Numbered from the stretch's first letter, positions 37,739 to 48,800 are shown. The stretch: 64,000 bases of DNA from an uncultured Lacinutrix sp. (GCF_947500325.1 NZ_CANMRQ010000003.1:248001-312000), one strand, 5' to 3'. The notes: generated by a model not told the origin, from the sequence alone. A program made the numbers and translations.

Positions 37739-38597
37739 AGATCTTAAAAAATAAACCTGCACTTAATGCAGCTTGCTTTGCTACGTTATTAGCCGAAAAA
37801 GCACCTCCAAAACCAACACTAAAACCTAAGTTATCTGTCAAACTATATAATCCTTTTAAACCATAAGCAGCATAGTCTTGATTATTAATATATAATGCCG
37901 TTTCTAAAGATGTTTGAGGTAAAATTATATCTCCATTATTAAATGATTCGATAATATCAACAAAAACAATTAATGTGGTCTTTTTTATAGAAGTTAAACC
38001 AAATTCTCCTCCAATTCTAAAATTAGAACTATAGTCATTAGTTCTTATATCTGCTCCTATAAAACCTTGAAAATAGTAGTTTTCATAACCTTTACCTACA
38101 TTAACTGTTGGTGTAAACGTCCAAGCATCATATCCTGATCTTATACCAGATGTTTTATCGAAAAAAGAGGTATTAGCTTCTACTGTTAATTGACCAGAAA
38201 CTATCATCTTACCTCTATATATGTTATGTTTTAGACCTATTTGTATATTACCAAATCCACTTTTTCTAGTTGAAACAATAGAAAGTGGTACTGTAGAGTT
38301 TTCAATTGCATCTCCTGTTTTTATTAATTTAAATGGAACATTAACTAGTAAAGTTAAATTATCATTTACTCCATATTCTCCATACAATTGAAGTGTGTTA
38401 TCTGAAATACTTCTACTTGTTATATAATCTTTATCATTAAATATTTCACTATAATTAGGAATGGTAGAATATGAAATTTGAGAAAATAATTTCCCTTTCT
38501 TTTTTGTCCAAGCACTTTGTGCTTTAGCGTTTTGAATTGAGAAACAAAAAAAGGATAGAGATAAAACGAAAATACAATAGAGTTTAAAGTTATTCAT
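37737..38597 (-). CDS. Putative outer-membrane porin/transporter-type beta-barrel
   Basis: 286 aa. Signal peptide of about 26 residues (SIQNAKAQ cleavage). Mature protein begins SAWTKKKGKLFSQISYSTI, then strings of amphipathic strands (TLQLYGEYGVNDNLTLLVNVPFK, GNIQIGLKHNIYRGKMIVSGQ, LGFSVGFGGAFSANN) and ends in LSAGLFFKI with a terminal aromatic/hydrophobic strand. This is typical of uncharacterised Bacteroidota outer-membrane barrels related to the MetA-pathway phenol-degradation-type family. Substrate unknown. Confidence 0.75.
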   Translation of the reverse strand: MNNFKLYCIFVLSLSFFCFSIQNAKAQSAWTKKKGKLFSQISYSTIPNYSEIFNDKDYITSRSISDNTLQLYGEYGVNDNLTLLVNVPFKLIKTGDAIENSTVPLSIVSTRKSGFGNIQIGLKHNIYRGKMIVSGQLTVEANTSFFDKTSGIRSGYDAWTFTPTVNVGKGYENYYFQGFIGADIRTNDYSSNFRIGGEFGLTSIKKTTLIVFVDIIESFNNGDIILPQTSLETALYINNQDYAAYGLKGLYSLTDNLGFSVGFGGAFSANNVAKQAALSAGLFFKI

Positions 38598-38707
38598 TGT
38601 TAGAAAAAATTAAAATGCAAAATCATAAAAACAATTACTCCATTTGTCTCTAATTTTATCTAATGCTTACTAAGTTGTTTTAATAATACATTCATGACTT
38701 TAATTCG

Positions 38708-38715
38708 TAGATTTG
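38708..38715 (+). promoter_or_regulatory. Candidate -7 element TAGATTTG
   Basis: Matches TAnnTTTG 21 bp upstream of the ATG at 38737. A -33 TTG at 38675 is rather far away (30 bp). Confidence 0.45.
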
Positions 38716-38736
38716 TGTTGGTAATCAAAAAATAAA

Positions 38737-39474
38737 ATGAGGAAAAGAAAGAAGCTAACACCAAAAAGAGTATTTAAATTTATTATAGGAGCAATTATAT
38801 TTATAACACTACCAACACTACTCCTATTTGGTTTCTTATACTTTAAATACAACGAAGACTTACCAATTGGAGAAGAAACAGCACAAGCAGATATTTTAGC
38901 AAAAAACATGTTAGAATCTTTAAATTACGACGCCTACAAAGCCACAGACTATATAGAATGGACCTTTAAAAAGCGTCATCATTTTAAATGGAATAAAACA
39001 GAAAACACTTGTGAAGTCTACTGGAAGAATTACAAAGTCAATTTAGATTTAAACGATAATAGTAAAAGTGAAGCCTTTCAAAACGACATAAAAATAGAAA
39101 CAGATCAAGCTAAGTACATAAAAAAAGCTACCAATCTATTTAATAATGATTCCTTTTGGGTTGTTGCGCCATACAAAGTATTTGATAAAGGTGTAAAGCG
39201 AAGTGTAGTGACTTTAAATAACAATGAAAAAGCTCTACTTGTAACCTATACTTCTGGAGGCTCAACTCCTGGAGATTCTTATTTATGGCAATTTGCTAAG
39301 GACGGAAAACCTAAAAGTTTTAAAATGTGGACGTCTCTTTTACCTATAGATGGTTTAGAAGCATCATGGAATGATTGGACAACTACTGAAACTGGAGCAA
39401 TATTGCCAACATTTCACAAATTAATGGTTTTAGGATTAGAAATAAACAATATTAAAGGAATTAATCTAAACTAA
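38737..39474 (+). CDS. Membrane-anchored conserved hypothetical protein
   Basis: 245 aa. A basic N-terminus (RKRKKLTPKR) precedes one membrane helix (about 15-37, IIGAIIFITLPTLLLFGFLYF), leaving a roughly 205-residue domain presumably in the periplasm. That domain has IEWTFKKRHHFKWNK, VYWKNYKVNLDL, VVAPYKVFDKGVKRSVV and SGGSTPGDSYLWQF segments. I recognise it only as the type found widely in Bacteroidota. No function can be assigned. Stand-alone gene. Confidence 0.7.
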   Translation: MRKRKKLTPKRVFKFIIGAIIFITLPTLLLFGFLYFKYNEDLPIGEETAQADILAKNMLESLNYDAYKATDYIEWTFKKRHHFKWNKTENTCEVYWKNYKVNLDLNDNSKSEAFQNDIKIETDQAKYIKKATNLFNNDSFWVVAPYKVFDKGVKRSVVTLNNNEKALLVTYTSGGSTPGDSYLWQFAKDGKPKSFKMWTSLLPIDGLEASWNDWTTTETGAILPTFHKLMVLGLEINNIKGINLN

Positions 39475-39641
39475 AATCCTGTTCAAAAACCTAACATACA
39501 TAACAATCACTATAACCATCTTCTTTTTATATTTTTTTTTAAACTCCTCTTTTTCAATAAAACTCAAAATAAGCAACTACTTAACTGGTTATTATGTTAA
39601 ATTAGCCAAAGCTAATTACCATAACTAAACGCCCTAAAAAG

Positions 39642-42600
39642 ATGAATAAAATTAAACTATTGTTTCTAATTTTAATATTAACCTATACATCACAAGCTCA
39701 AATATACCTACCAAATGAAACTTTCGATACAGGACTAGGAGCCTGGACCACTACAGACTTAGGAGGTGCTAATGGTGACACTTGGGCTTCGGGTTTTATT
39801 GATATTGATGCTAGCACAACTTTAAATGGATCTAATTGTGCATTTGTAGACAGTTTTAATAACGGGACGGGTACTCCTGCATTATTAGAGGTTTTAACTT
39901 CTCCTGTTTTTAATACAACCGGCAGCACAGTCCTTTTACTAGAATTCGAGCAATATTATAGGACCTCTTTACCTAATGATCCTGATGTAGGATATGTAGA
40001 AGTATGGGATGGGGTTACCTGGCAACAAGTATTACTAAATGATAATGAAAGTATTGGTGCTTTTTCTGCACCAAATATACAATCTATTGATATTTCAGCA
40101 CATAGTAATGCTGAAATGCAAATACGTTTTATATATGATGATGGCGGTGAGTCTGGCTTTTATTGGGCCATAGATAATGTAAAAGTTATTGAACAAATAA
40201 CTTGTGCTGCGCCAAATACTCTAAATGCTATTAATATAACCGATAATTCTGCAAATTTATCTTGGACAGAAACCGGAACTGCAACTTCATGGAATGTAGA
40301 GTTAGTAAATATTTCTGCCGGAGAAACAGTAACAGGTACTGCTACTACCACAAGTGTAACAAACACGTATGCAGCGACTAGCTTGTTATCTGGTAGCACT
40401 TACGAGTTTTATGTTCAAGCAGATTGTACTACTGGAGATTTTTCAACTTGGTCAGGTCCATTTATATTTACAACAGTAATTACTTGCCCAACACCTACAA
40501 ATTTAGATGCTACAAATATAACAACAAGTTCTGCAAATTTATCTTGGACTCCTGGTAGTACCGAAACACTTTGGAATGTAGAACTTGTAAATATCACTGC
40601 TGGCGGTTTACAAACGCGCATAGCAACAAATGCGGGTGTTACAAGCCCTTTATTACTTACTGAGTTACCCGAAAACAATACTTATGAATACTATGTACAA
40701 GTAGATTGTGGTAGTGGAGATTTCTCAACTTGGTCGGGCCCATTTACATTTAGTACAGTAGCTAACTGTATAGCCCCTATTAATCTAGACGTTAGTTTTG
40801 CCTTTGGTAATGTAACTATGTCTTGGACAGAAGGTGGTGTAGCTACGCTATGGAATTTTCAGTTAATTGACATTACTACAGGAGGAACTGTAGTTGGTGC
40901 AAGTTATGATATTAACAATACTCAAAGTTTTGTTGCCGATTATACAATAGTCACTCCTAATCACGAGTATGAATTTTTAGTACAAGCAAATTGTGCTGCA
41001 AATGGTTTATCATCATGGGTAGGACTTCAGTTTACTCCTCCATACATATGCCTAACACCTCCTAATACTTTAACAGCTAATAATATTTCTAATAATACTG
41101 CAAATTTAAGTTGGACAGAAACTGGAACTGCAACATCATGGAATGTTGAGTTAGTTGACTTAACTGCAGGAAGTACTGCAACAGGAGTACCTACAGCTAC
41201 GAATGTTACTAACTCATATAACGCAATGGGCTTAACAGGGGATAACAATTATGAATTTTATGTGCAAGCAATTTGTAATGTTAATGACGGACCATCAGTT
41301 TGGTCTGGACCTTTTGCTTTTAAAACTTTATGTGATCCTTTTACAATACCATATACAGAAAATTTTGAACAGTTTATAACAAGTCCGTCAGCTTTTAAAA
41401 AATATAATTGTTGGACAGCAGGTACAACGACGAATCCTACTAATCATTTTTGGGAATCTGCACCAGGAACAGATACTGGTTCAGCACAAACAGGACCATC
41501 TCCAGCAATTACCACAGGAAATTATTTTTATACTGAAAATTTAAGTTTAAATAGTACTGCTGGTGATACTGCAGAATTAAACTCACCTTTTATTGATTTA
41601 TCTGCAACAACCGCACCAGTATTAATATTTGATTATCATATGTTTGGAACTCAAATAGGAACTTTAGATGTTATTGTAAATAGCACAGATAATATATTTT
41701 CTATTTCTGGACAACAACAAGCTACAGAAACTGATCCTTGGATTAATCAAATAGTAGATTTATCCTCTTACATAGGTCAAACTATAACAATAACTTTTAG
41801 AACGACAGCCAATAATGTAGCATTTACTACTAGAGGAGATATAGCTATTGATAATGTTTCTTTTGAAGAAGCTCCAACATGCCTTAAACCTTCTACATTA
41901 ACAACTACTAATATTACTAATAATACTACCAACTTAGGTTGGACAGAAACCAGTTCCGCAACTTTATGGAATATTGAGTTAGTTGACTTAACAGCTGGGG
42001 ATAGTGCAACTGGTATAGCTACAACTTATGACATCACTAATAATCAATACACAGAAACAAGTTTAGCAGCTAATAATGATTACGCATTTTATGTGCAGAC
42101 AAATTGTGGAGCTGGTGATTTATCAACTTGGGTGGGGCCTCATTTTTTCACTACATTATGTGATCCTTTTTCTACACCTTATACAGAAGATTTTGAAACA
42201 TTTACTGTAAGCACAAATCCCTTTACTAATGAAAACTGTTGGCTAGCAGACGCTATTTATACTAATTATTTTTGGGAATCTGCACCAGGAACCGATACTG
42301 GTTCAGCACAAACAGGACCGTCTCCTACAATTACTACAGGAAACTACTTTTATATTGAAGCTTCAAATAGTACTGTTGGAGATATTGCAGAATTAAACTT
42401 ACCATTTATTGACTTATCAGACTTAACTACACCTTCATTAGTATTTGATTATCACATGTTTGGAACTCAAATAGGAACTTTAGATGTTATTGTAAACGGT
42501 ACAGATAATGTGTTTTCCATTTCTGGAGAACAACAAGTTACAGAAACTGAACCTTGGGTAAGGCGAATAATTGATTTAACAGCATATACAGGTCAGACCG

Positions 42601-44279
42601 TTTTAATAACTTTTAGAGGTACTAGTAATGGAAGTTTTAGAGGTGATATCGCTATAGATAATGTCTCTTTTATAGAGCGTCCTTGTTTTGAACCTACAAC
42701 ATTAACAGCTTCTAATATTACAGATAACTCTGCTGATTTAAATTGGTTAGAAGCAGGTATAGCTATGCTATGGAATATTGAGTTAGTTAACGTTACTGCT
42801 GGCGATACTCCAACAGGTATAGCAACAGTAACTAGCGCTACTATTCCGTACATGGCTACTAATTTAACGCAAAACAATAATTACGAGTTTTATGTACAAA
42901 CAGATTGTGGTACTAGTGGATTATCTAATTGGGCTGGACCATTTGCATTTACAACTTTAGAATCATGTCCTGCTCCTACCACATTAACAGCTACTAATAT
43001 TACAAGTAGCTCTGCTACTTTAGGTTGGACAGAATCAGGAATTGCTACATTATGGAATATAGAGTTAGTAAATATTACTACAGGTGAATCTGTAACTGGT
43101 AACGCTACGCATACTGGTGTAACTAACTCCTTTTCTATAACTAATTTAACAAATGAAAATGCTTATGCATATTATGTGCAATCGAATTGTGGCTTAGGCG
43201 GTGTTTCTACATGGACTGGGCCCTTTAATTTTAGCACAGAGTACCTAGCTGTATCAGCAGATTGTACTTCTGCCATCTTTTTAGATGCTGGTGGTATGAC
43301 AGGAAGTTACACTGCTAATTCTAATGAAACTACAACAATATTACCAGACATTACAGGTAATTCGGTTACACTTACATTTACCTATGTAGATATTGAAATT
43401 TCTGATTTTGCTGGATCTCAAGATGGATGTTGGGATTACTTAACAATTTATAATGGTCCAGATACAACTTATCCCGTTTTAGCGCAAACATTATGTGGTG
43501 AAGAAAGTGGTGACGGTGGCATTCCATCTGTTGGAACAAGTGAATTAAATATTGGTGATTCTTATACATCAACAGATGCCTCAGGAGCGTTAACTGTTGT
43601 GTTTTTCTCTGACGGAAGCATACAAGAAACAGGTTGGGCCGCAGACGTTACATGTGCCCCGACGCCTCCTGCAAATGACGATTGCTCAAGTGCAGAAGCA
43701 CTTACTTTAGGTGTTATGGCTACAGGAAATACTATTAATGCTACAGATTCTGGTATTAGTCCAGGCTCTTGTGGTCCTACTGGTGGAGACGATGATATCT
43801 GGTATTCCTTTGTTTCCCCTGTAACTGAAGAAGTTATTGTAACAACAGATGCAGATGTTGTAGTTATATATGATGCCTGTACTGGTAATGAAATAACTTG
43901 TATTGGGACTGGAGTAACAAATGTCATAGGACTTACAAGTGGTACTACATACTACACAAGAGTTTATAACACTGGAGTTGCTAAAGTTGCTGGGCCAATT
44001 GAATTAACAATTTCGGAGTCTACATTAGCAACTACAAGTTTAATTAATAGCTCTGTATTCTCATATTATCCTAACCCAGTAAATAACACCTTAATACTAA
44101 ACGCTCAGACTAAAATAACAAATGTTACTGTATTTAATATATTAGGTCAAGAAGTCATTCGTAACACTCCAAATAGAATATCTAGCGACATTGATATGTC
44201 TCACTTACAATCTGGCTCATACTTTGTAAAAGTAACTGTCGGCAATGTTACTGAAACTGTTTGGGTGATTAAAAACTAA
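39642..44279 (+). CDS. Secreted FN3/MAM/CUB multidomain protein with T9SS type A sorting domain
   Basis: 1545 aa. Signal peptide of about 19 residues (YTSQAQ). Domains: a MAM/jellyroll-like module (20-190); four FN3 domains (190-560; pattern ITDNSANLSWTETG...YEFYVQADC...FSTWSGPF); MAM-like copy 1 (563-746); FN3; MAM-like copy 2 (838-1010); two FN3; a CUB-like domain (1205-1340, GCWDYLTIYNGPD); a bacterial pre-peptidase-type domain (SCGPTGGDDDIWYSF); and a C-terminal T9SS type A domain (from about 1473; YYPNPVNN...SGSYFVKVTVG). It would be exported through the type IX system and attached to or released from the surface. No catalytic domain is seen, so adhesin or scaffold is the best guess. Confidence 0.9.
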   Translation: MNKIKLLFLILILTYTSQAQIYLPNETFDTGLGAWTTTDLGGANGDTWASGFIDIDASTTLNGSNCAFVDSFNNGTGTPALLEVLTSPVFNTTGSTVLLLEFEQYYRTSLPNDPDVGYVEVWDGVTWQQVLLNDNESIGAFSAPNIQSIDISAHSNAEMQIRFIYDDGGESGFYWAIDNVKVIEQITCAAPNTLNAINITDNSANLSWTETGTATSWNVELVNISAGETVTGTATTTSVTNTYAATSLLSGSTYEFYVQADCTTGDFSTWSGPFIFTTVITCPTPTNLDATNITTSSANLSWTPGSTETLWNVELVNITAGGLQTRIATNAGVTSPLLLTELPENNTYEYYVQVDCGSGDFSTWSGPFTFSTVANCIAPINLDVSFAFGNVTMSWTEGGVATLWNFQLIDITTGGTVVGASYDINNTQSFVADYTIVTPNHEYEFLVQANCAANGLSSWVGLQFTPPYICLTPPNTLTANNISNNTANLSWTETGTATSWNVELVDLTAGSTATGVPTATNVTNSYNAMGLTGDNNYEFYVQAICNVNDGPSVWSGPFAFKTLCDPFTIPYTENFEQFITSPSAFKKYNCWTAGTTTNPTNHFWESAPGTDTGSAQTGPSPAITTGNYFYTENLSLNSTAGDTAELNSPFIDLSATTAPVLIFDYHMFGTQIGTLDVIVNSTDNIFSISGQQQATETDPWINQIVDLSSYIGQTITITFRTTANNVAFTTRGDIAIDNVSFEEAPTCLKPSTLTTTNITNNTTNLGWTETSSATLWNIELVDLTAGDSATGIATTYDITNNQYTETSLAANNDYAFYVQTNCGAGDLSTWVGPHFFTTLCDPFSTPYTEDFETFTVSTNPFTNENCWLADAIYTNYFWESAPGTDTGSAQTGPSPTITTGNYFYIEASNSTVGDIAELNLPFIDLSDLTTPSLVFDYHMFGTQIGTLDVIVNGTDNVFSISGEQQVTETEPWVRRIIDLTAYTGQTVLITFRGTSNGSFRGDIAIDNVSFIERPCFEPTTLTASNITDNSADLNWLEAGIAMLWNIELVNVTAGDTPTGIATVTSATIPYMATNLTQNNNYEFYVQTDCGTSGLSNWAGPFAFTTLESCPAPTTLTATNITSSSATLGWTESGIATLWNIELVNITTGESVTGNATHTGVTNSFSITNLTNENAYAYYVQSNCGLGGVSTWTGPFNFSTEYLAVSADCTSAIFLDAGGMTGSYTANSNETTTILPDITGNSVTLTFTYVDIEISDFAGSQDGCWDYLTIYNGPDTTYPVLAQTLCGEESGDGGIPSVGTSELNIGDSYTSTDASGALTVVFFSDGSIQETGWAADVTCAPTPPANDDCSSAEALTLGVMATGNTINATDSGISPGSCGPTGGDDDIWYSFVSPVTEEVIVTTDADVVVIYDACTGNEITCIGTGVTNVIGLTSGTTYYTRVYNTGVAKVAGPIELTISESTLATTSLINSSVFSYYPNPVNNTLILNAQTKITNVTVFNILGQEVIRNTPNRISSDIDMSHLQSGSYFVKVTVGNVTETVWVIKN
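41330..42670 (+). repeat. Two near-identical MAM-like coding repeats
   Basis: Copies at about 41330-41880 and 42155-42670 share long stretches, including FWESAPGTDTGSAQTGPSP, FDYHMFGTQIGTLDVIVN and GDIAIDNVSF. DNA is also very similar in these blocks, pointing to recent duplication or gene conversion. Confidence 0.8.
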
Positions 44280-44317
44280 ATACGTTAAGATTTTAAAAAA
44301 TATATTTAATATAAAAG

Positions 44318-44367
44318 GGCTATCTAAAAAAATCAAACTACTATGACTTTTTAGATAGCTTTTTTTT
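44318..44367 (+). terminator. Hairpin terminator after the T9SS protein
   Basis: GCTATCTAAAAA pairs with TTTTTAGATAGC, followed by a run of T. It starts about 40 bp after the stop codon. Confidence 0.8.
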
Positions 44368-44495
44368 AAGTAAGCCAATTCGATGCAAACTTATGAAACA
44401 TTCAACTTAAGAAAGTTTCTCATATTTCTATCATTAAATCAAAAGTTGAATTTCGGAAAATTATTTTAGATTAAACTGAAAAATATTTAAAACTA

Positions 44496-45020
44496 CTACT
44501 TACTCTTCTGCCCTACAAAATGTTGTTCTTTCAACTTAAACAACACATTAAATGTGGTTAAACTCCCATAAATACGAGTTATATATTGTTGTAAATCTAT
44601 CTTTCCTTGTTCGTCTAAATTACTAGAATTTACTTTTTGTTCCATAACACGCAAACGATCACGAACCATAGTAATTTTATGAAAGAAATCGTCAATTTTA
44701 ATTTCTTTACTTTTTAAGTTAGTATCACCAGGTTCTAAAATTAATTTCCCACCTTTCCATTTATCTCCAATATGGACAATTTCAGACACATCACTATACT
44801 TCTTAAGCAAACGCATTACACTTTGTTCAACATCAAAAAAACTTACAGTATCTACATCTCCGTCTGCAGCTTCTATCACTTCTATTTCATCATCTAATGG
44901 AATTGTTTCTAATCCATTATCAATAAATGTTACCCAATATTGTTGATTATCAACATTAGTAACCACTCCTTTTCCATATTCATTGTGACTTATTCTTGAA
45001 CCTATTCCTAATATTTTCAT
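44496..45020 (-). CDS. Tudor/CarD-like N-domain protein, function unknown
   Basis: 174 aa, cytoplasmic. Residues 1-55 (GIGSRISHNEYGKGVVTNVD, YWVTFIDNGLETIPL) resemble the small SH3/tudor fold at the C-terminus of UvrD and the N-terminus of CarD/Mfd RNA-polymerase-interacting domains. Residues 60-160 are helical and charged (FHKITMVRDRLRVMEQKVN). Family knowledge: tudor-type domains of UvrD and CarD contact RNA polymerase. It is transcribed divergently from uvrA with a 203-bp gap, making a repair or transcription link conceivable. No assigned family name is known to me. Confidence 0.7.
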   Translation of the reverse strand: MKILGIGSRISHNEYGKGVVTNVDNQQYWVTFIDNGLETIPLDDEIEVIEAADGDVDTVSFFDVEQSVMRLLKKYSDVSEIVHIGDKWKGGKLILEPGDTNLKSKEIKIDDFFHKITMVRDRLRVMEQKVNSSNLDEQGKIDLQQYITRIYGSLTTFNVLFKLKEQHFVGQKSK

Positions 45021-45185
45021 TTAAAATTTGTGTTTTTGTATTTCCGAAAAAACGAAAAATTATTTATTAAACTATAAAACTCTGTTTGTACAGAAGTCAT
45101 AAAAAAAATCAATATCGAAGTTAAAAATATAATATTAAAACTCAACTTTATTTTAATAAAATCCGAATACAATCTACTTCATTTT

Positions 45186-45216
45186 TTGGGGTTAAAAACG
45201 TATCTTCGCAACTTTG
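45186..45216 (+). promoter_or_regulatory. Possible uvrA promoter
   Basis: -33-like TTG at 45186-45188 and a degenerate -7 CAACTTTG at 45209-45216 are 20 bp apart, only 7 bp before the uvrA ATG. An alternative -7, TATCTTCG at 45201-45208, has poorer spacing. No LexA-type palindrome was recognised. Confidence 0.35.
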
Positions 45217-45223
45217 CCATTCT

Positions 45224-48055
45224 ATGACTAATTTCGAAGAAAACATTGAGGTACAAGGTGCCAGAGTACATAATCTAAAAAATATAGATGTAACAATTCC
45301 TCGTGAAAAACTAGTAGTTATTACTGGTTTATCTGGTAGCGGAAAATCATCATTAGCCTTCGATACTATTTATGCAGAAGGACAACGTCGCTATATAGAA
45401 ACCTTTTCTGCTTATGCCAGACAATTTTTAGGTGGACTAGAACGACCAGATGTAGATAAAATAGACGGTTTATCTCCTGTAATTGCTATTGAACAAAAAA
45501 CAACTAGTAAATCGCCTCGTTCTACGGTGGGAACTATTACAGAAATCTACGATTTTCTACGTTTATTATTTGCTCGTGCCAGCGATGCTTATAGTTACAA
45601 TACTGGTCAAAAAATGGTAAGCTATAGTGATGAGCAAATTAAACAATTAATTATTCAAGATTTTAAAGGTAAACGTATTAATGTTTTAGCGCCTGTTGTT
45701 CGCTCTAGAAAAGGCCATTATCGTGAATTATTTGAACAAATTGCAAAACAAGGTTTTGTAAAAGTACGTACAGATGGAGAAATAAAAGATCTAGTAAAAG
45801 GCATGAAACTAGATCGCTACAAAAATCATGATATAGAAATAGTTATTGATAGATTAAAAATTGATGATTCCATAGAAAATGACAAGCGCTTAGACGAGAC
45901 TATAAATACCGCAATGTATCATGGCGATGATGTATTAATGATTATCGATCAAGACACTCAAGACACACGCTATTTTAGCCGTAGTTTAATGTGCCCAACT
46001 TCTGGAATCTCTTATCCAAATCCAGAACCTAACAATTTTTCTTTTAATTCACCTAAAGGTGCATGTAACCATTGTAATGGTATTGGTGATTTATATCAGG
46101 TTAATGAAGAGAAAATTATACCAGATGATACTTTATCTATTAAAAATGGAGCCTTAGCACCTCATGGTCCAGAAAAGAAAAGTTGGATTTTTAAGCAGTT
46201 AGAGCTAATAGCTGAACGTTTTGAGTTTAAAATGACCGATGCGTATAAAGATATTCCAGAGGAAGCCAAACAGATTATTCTATATGGAGGAAATGACAAA
46301 TTCTCTGTAGAAAGTAAAACATTAGGCATTACAAGAGATTATAAAATAGATTTTGAAGGCGTTGCTAACTTTATAGATAATCAATATAAAAATGCAGAAT
46401 CTACTTCTCTTAAGCGCTGGGCTAAAGAATATATGGACAAAATTAAATGTCCTGTGTGTGAAGGTTCTCGTTTACGTAAAGAATCGCTATATTTTAAAGT
46501 TAACGGTAAAAATATAGCAGAACTAGCACATAAAGATATTGTTGATTTAGCAGAATGGTTTAGCGATATTACTAATCACTTGTCTGAAAAACAATATAAA
46601 ATTGCTGAAGAGATAATAAAAGAGATTAAAACCAGACTTCAGTTTCTATTAGATGTTGGACTTAATTATCTATCATTAAACCGAAGTTCCAAGTCCCTGT
46701 CTGGTGGAGAAGCGCAACGTATTCGATTAGCGACGCAAATTGGCTCTCAATTAGTTGGCGTACTTTATATTTTAGATGAACCTAGTATTGGTTTACACCA
46801 GCGTGATAATGAAAAACTAATTAATTCATTAATTTCTCTTCGTGATATCGGAAATTCAGTTATTGTTGTAGAACATGATAAAGATATGATAGAACGAGCA
46901 GATCATGTAATAGATATTGGTCCTAGAGCAGGAAAGCATGGTGGTGAAATTATTAGTCAAGGCACACCAAAACAACTTTTAAAAGAACGTACTTTAACAG
47001 CCGAATACCTTAATGGTAAAAAAGAAATTGAAATTCCCAAAATACGCCGTAAAGGCAATGGAAAACATATAGAATTAAAAGGCTGCACAGGAAACAACTT
47101 AAAAAATGTAAACTTAAAAGTTCCCTTAGGAAAAATGATTGGCGTTACTGGTGTTTCTGGTAGTGGCAAGTCTACATTAATTAACGAAACACTCTACCCT
47201 ATCCTTAATGCTTATTATTTTAATGGTGTAAAAAAGCCAATGCCATATAAAAGCATTAAAGGACTAGAACATTGTGATAAAGTGATAGATATTAATCAAT
47301 CACCAATTGGTAGAACACCTCGTAGTAATCCAGCAACGTACACTGGAACTTTTAGCGAGATTAGAAGTTTATTTGCAAAAATCCCTGAAGCCATGATTCG
47401 GGGTTATAAACCTGGACGTTTTAGTTTTAATGTCGCTGGTGGACGTTGCGAAACCTGTAAAGGTGGTGGATTACGTGTTATTGAAATGAATTTTCTACCA
47501 GATGTCTATGTTGAATGTGAAACCTGTCAAGGCAAACGTTTTAATCGGGAAACATTAGAAATTAGATATAAAGGAAAAAGTATTAGTGATGTTTTAAACA
47601 TGACCATTAATGAAAGTGTTGATTTCTTTGAGAATATCCCCAAAATCTTTAAAAAATTAAAAACGATTAAAGATGTTGGCTTAGGTTATATTACGCTTGG
47701 TCAACAAAGCACAACATTATCTGGCGGAGAAGCGCAACGCATAAAACTAGCTACAGAACTAAGTAAACGAGATACAGGAAACACTTTTTATATTCTAGAT
47801 GAACCAACTACAGGACTGCATTTTGAAGACATTCGTGTACTTATGATTGTGCTTAATAAATTAGCAGATAAAGGTAATACTGTTCTTATAATAGAACATA
47901 ATCTTGACGTTATAAAAACAGTAGATCATATTATAGATATTGGATATGAAGGTGGTCAAGGTGGCGGAGAAATCATTACTCAAGGCACTCCAGAACAAGT
48001 TGCAAAACATAAAAAAAGTTATACCGCTAAATTCTTAAAAAAAGAACTACATTAG
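45224..48055 (+). CDS. uvrA: Excinuclease ABC subunit A
   Basis: 943 aa, full length. Damage recognition ATPase of nucleotide excision repair, acting with UvrB and UvrC. Two ABC modules are visible: Walker [13 protein letters not shown] and [12 protein letters not shown], signatures [16 protein letters not shown] and [15 protein letters not shown]. Zinc modules are intact ([25 protein letters not shown] with CETCQGKR). The start ATG at 45224 gives [20 protein letters not shown], the normal family N-terminus. Confidence 0.97.
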   Translation: MTNFEENIEVQGARVHNLKNIDVTIPREKLVVITGLSGSGKSSLAFDTIYAEGQRRYIETFSAYARQFLGGLERPDVDKIDGLSPVIAIEQKTTSKSPRSTVGTITEIYDFLRLLFARASDAYSYNTGQKMVSYSDEQIKQLIIQDFKGKRINVLAPVVRSRKGHYRELFEQIAKQGFVKVRTDGEIKDLVKGMKLDRYKNHDIEIVIDRLKIDDSIENDKRLDETINTAMYHGDDVLMIIDQDTQDTRYFSRSLMCPTSGISYPNPEPNNFSFNSPKGACNHCNGIGDLYQVNEEKIIPDDTLSIKNGALAPHGPEKKSWIFKQLELIAERFEFKMTDAYKDIPEEAKQIILYGGNDKFSVESKTLGITRDYKIDFEGVANFIDNQYKNAESTSLKRWAKEYMDKIKCPVCEGSRLRKESLYFKVNGKNIAELAHKDIVDLAEWFSDITNHLSEKQYKIAEEIIKEIKTRLQFLLDVGLNYLSLNRSSKSLSGGEAQRIRLATQIGSQLVGVLYILDEPSIGLHQRDNEKLINSLISLRDIGNSVIVVEHDKDMIERADHVIDIGPRAGKHGGEIISQGTPKQLLKERTLTAEYLNGKKEIEIPKIRRKGNGKHIELKGCTGNNLKNVNLKVPLGKMIGVTGVSGSGKSTLINETLYPILNAYYFNGVKKPMPYKSIKGLEHCDKVIDINQSPIGRTPRSNPATYTGTFSEIRSLFAKIPEAMIRGYKPGRFSFNVAGGRCETCKGGGLRVIEMNFLPDVYVECETCQGKRFNRETLEIRYKGKSISDVLNMTINESVDFFENIPKIFKKLKTIKDVGLGYITLGQQSTTLSGGEAQRIKLATELSKRDTGNTFYILDEPTTGLHFEDIRVLMIVLNKLADKGNTVLIIEHNLDVIKTVDHIIDIGYEGGQGGGEIITQGTPEQVAKHKKSYTAKFLKKELH

Positions 48056-48110
48056 CAAGCTTGTCTTTTGACAAAAAATTAAATTAAAAATTAAAATAAG
48101 TTTATAAATA

Positions 48111-48800
48111 ATGAGAAAAGAACAACACCCTAAAGGTTGGAATGAAAATAAAACAAATGATTCTTGGGCAATCTTCAAGATTATGGGAGAATTTGTTAAT
48201 GGATTTGAAAAAATGAGTCAAATAGGACCTTGTGTTTCTATTTTTGGATCTGCAAGAACAAAACCAGATCATAAATATTATAAATTAGCAGAAAGTGTTG
48301 CTAAAAGTATTTGCGAAGCGGGATATGGAGTTATTACTGGTGGTGGACCTGGTATAATGGAAGCGGGAAATAAAGGAGCGCATTTAGCAGGTGGTACTTC
48401 TGTTGGATTAAATATAGAATTACCTTTTGAACAACACGATAACCCATACATCGACAATGATAAAAGCCTAGATTTTGATTATTTCTTTGTTAGAAAAGTA
48501 ATGTTTGTTAAATATTCTCAAGGATTTGTAGTAATGCCAGGAGGTTTTGGAACTTTAGATGAATTATTTGAAGCTATTACTCTAATTCAAACCAACAAAA
48601 TTGAAAAATTCCCAATTATTTTAGTAGGAACAGATTTTTGGTCTGGTCTTATGGATTGGATAAAAGCAACAATGTTAGACAGATTTGCTAATGTAAGCCC
48701 TGGTGATTTAGATCTAATTCACTTGGTCGATACAGAAGATGAAGTTGTTAGCATATTAGATGCATTCTATAAAGAATATGGTTTAAGTCCTAATTTTTAA
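48111..48800 (+). CDS. LOG family protein (cytokinin riboside 5'-monophosphate phosphoribohydrolase type)
   Basis: 229 aa. Contains both family motifs, GGGPGIMEAGNKGA and PGGFGTLDELFEA. Family knowledge: LOG/TIGR00730 proteins split the N-glycosidic bond of nucleoside monophosphates (AMP or cytokinin nucleotides). The physiological role in Bacteroidota is not established. It follows uvrA by 55 bp in the same direction, so co-transcription is possible. Confidence 0.92.
   Translation: MRKEQHPKGWNENKTNDSWAIFKIMGEFVNGFEKMSQIGPCVSIFGSARTKPDHKYYKLAESVAKSICEAGYGVITGGGPGIMEAGNKGAHLAGGTSVGLNIELPFEQHDNPYIDNDKSLDFDYFFVRKVMFVKYSQGFVVMPGGFGTLDELFEAITLIQTNKIEKFPIILVGTDFWSGLMDWIKATMLDRFANVSPGDLDLIHLVDTEDEVVSILDAFYKEYGLSPNF

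Noticed and set aside
43562-43927. A 121-codon minus-strand frame within the T9SS protein gene
   Set aside because: Antisense of the C-terminal beta domains; no start context or domain.
45021-45223. An SOS (LexA) box upstream of uvrA
   Set aside because: No convincing inverted repeat of a LexA type was found; only weak promoter-like boxes are visible.
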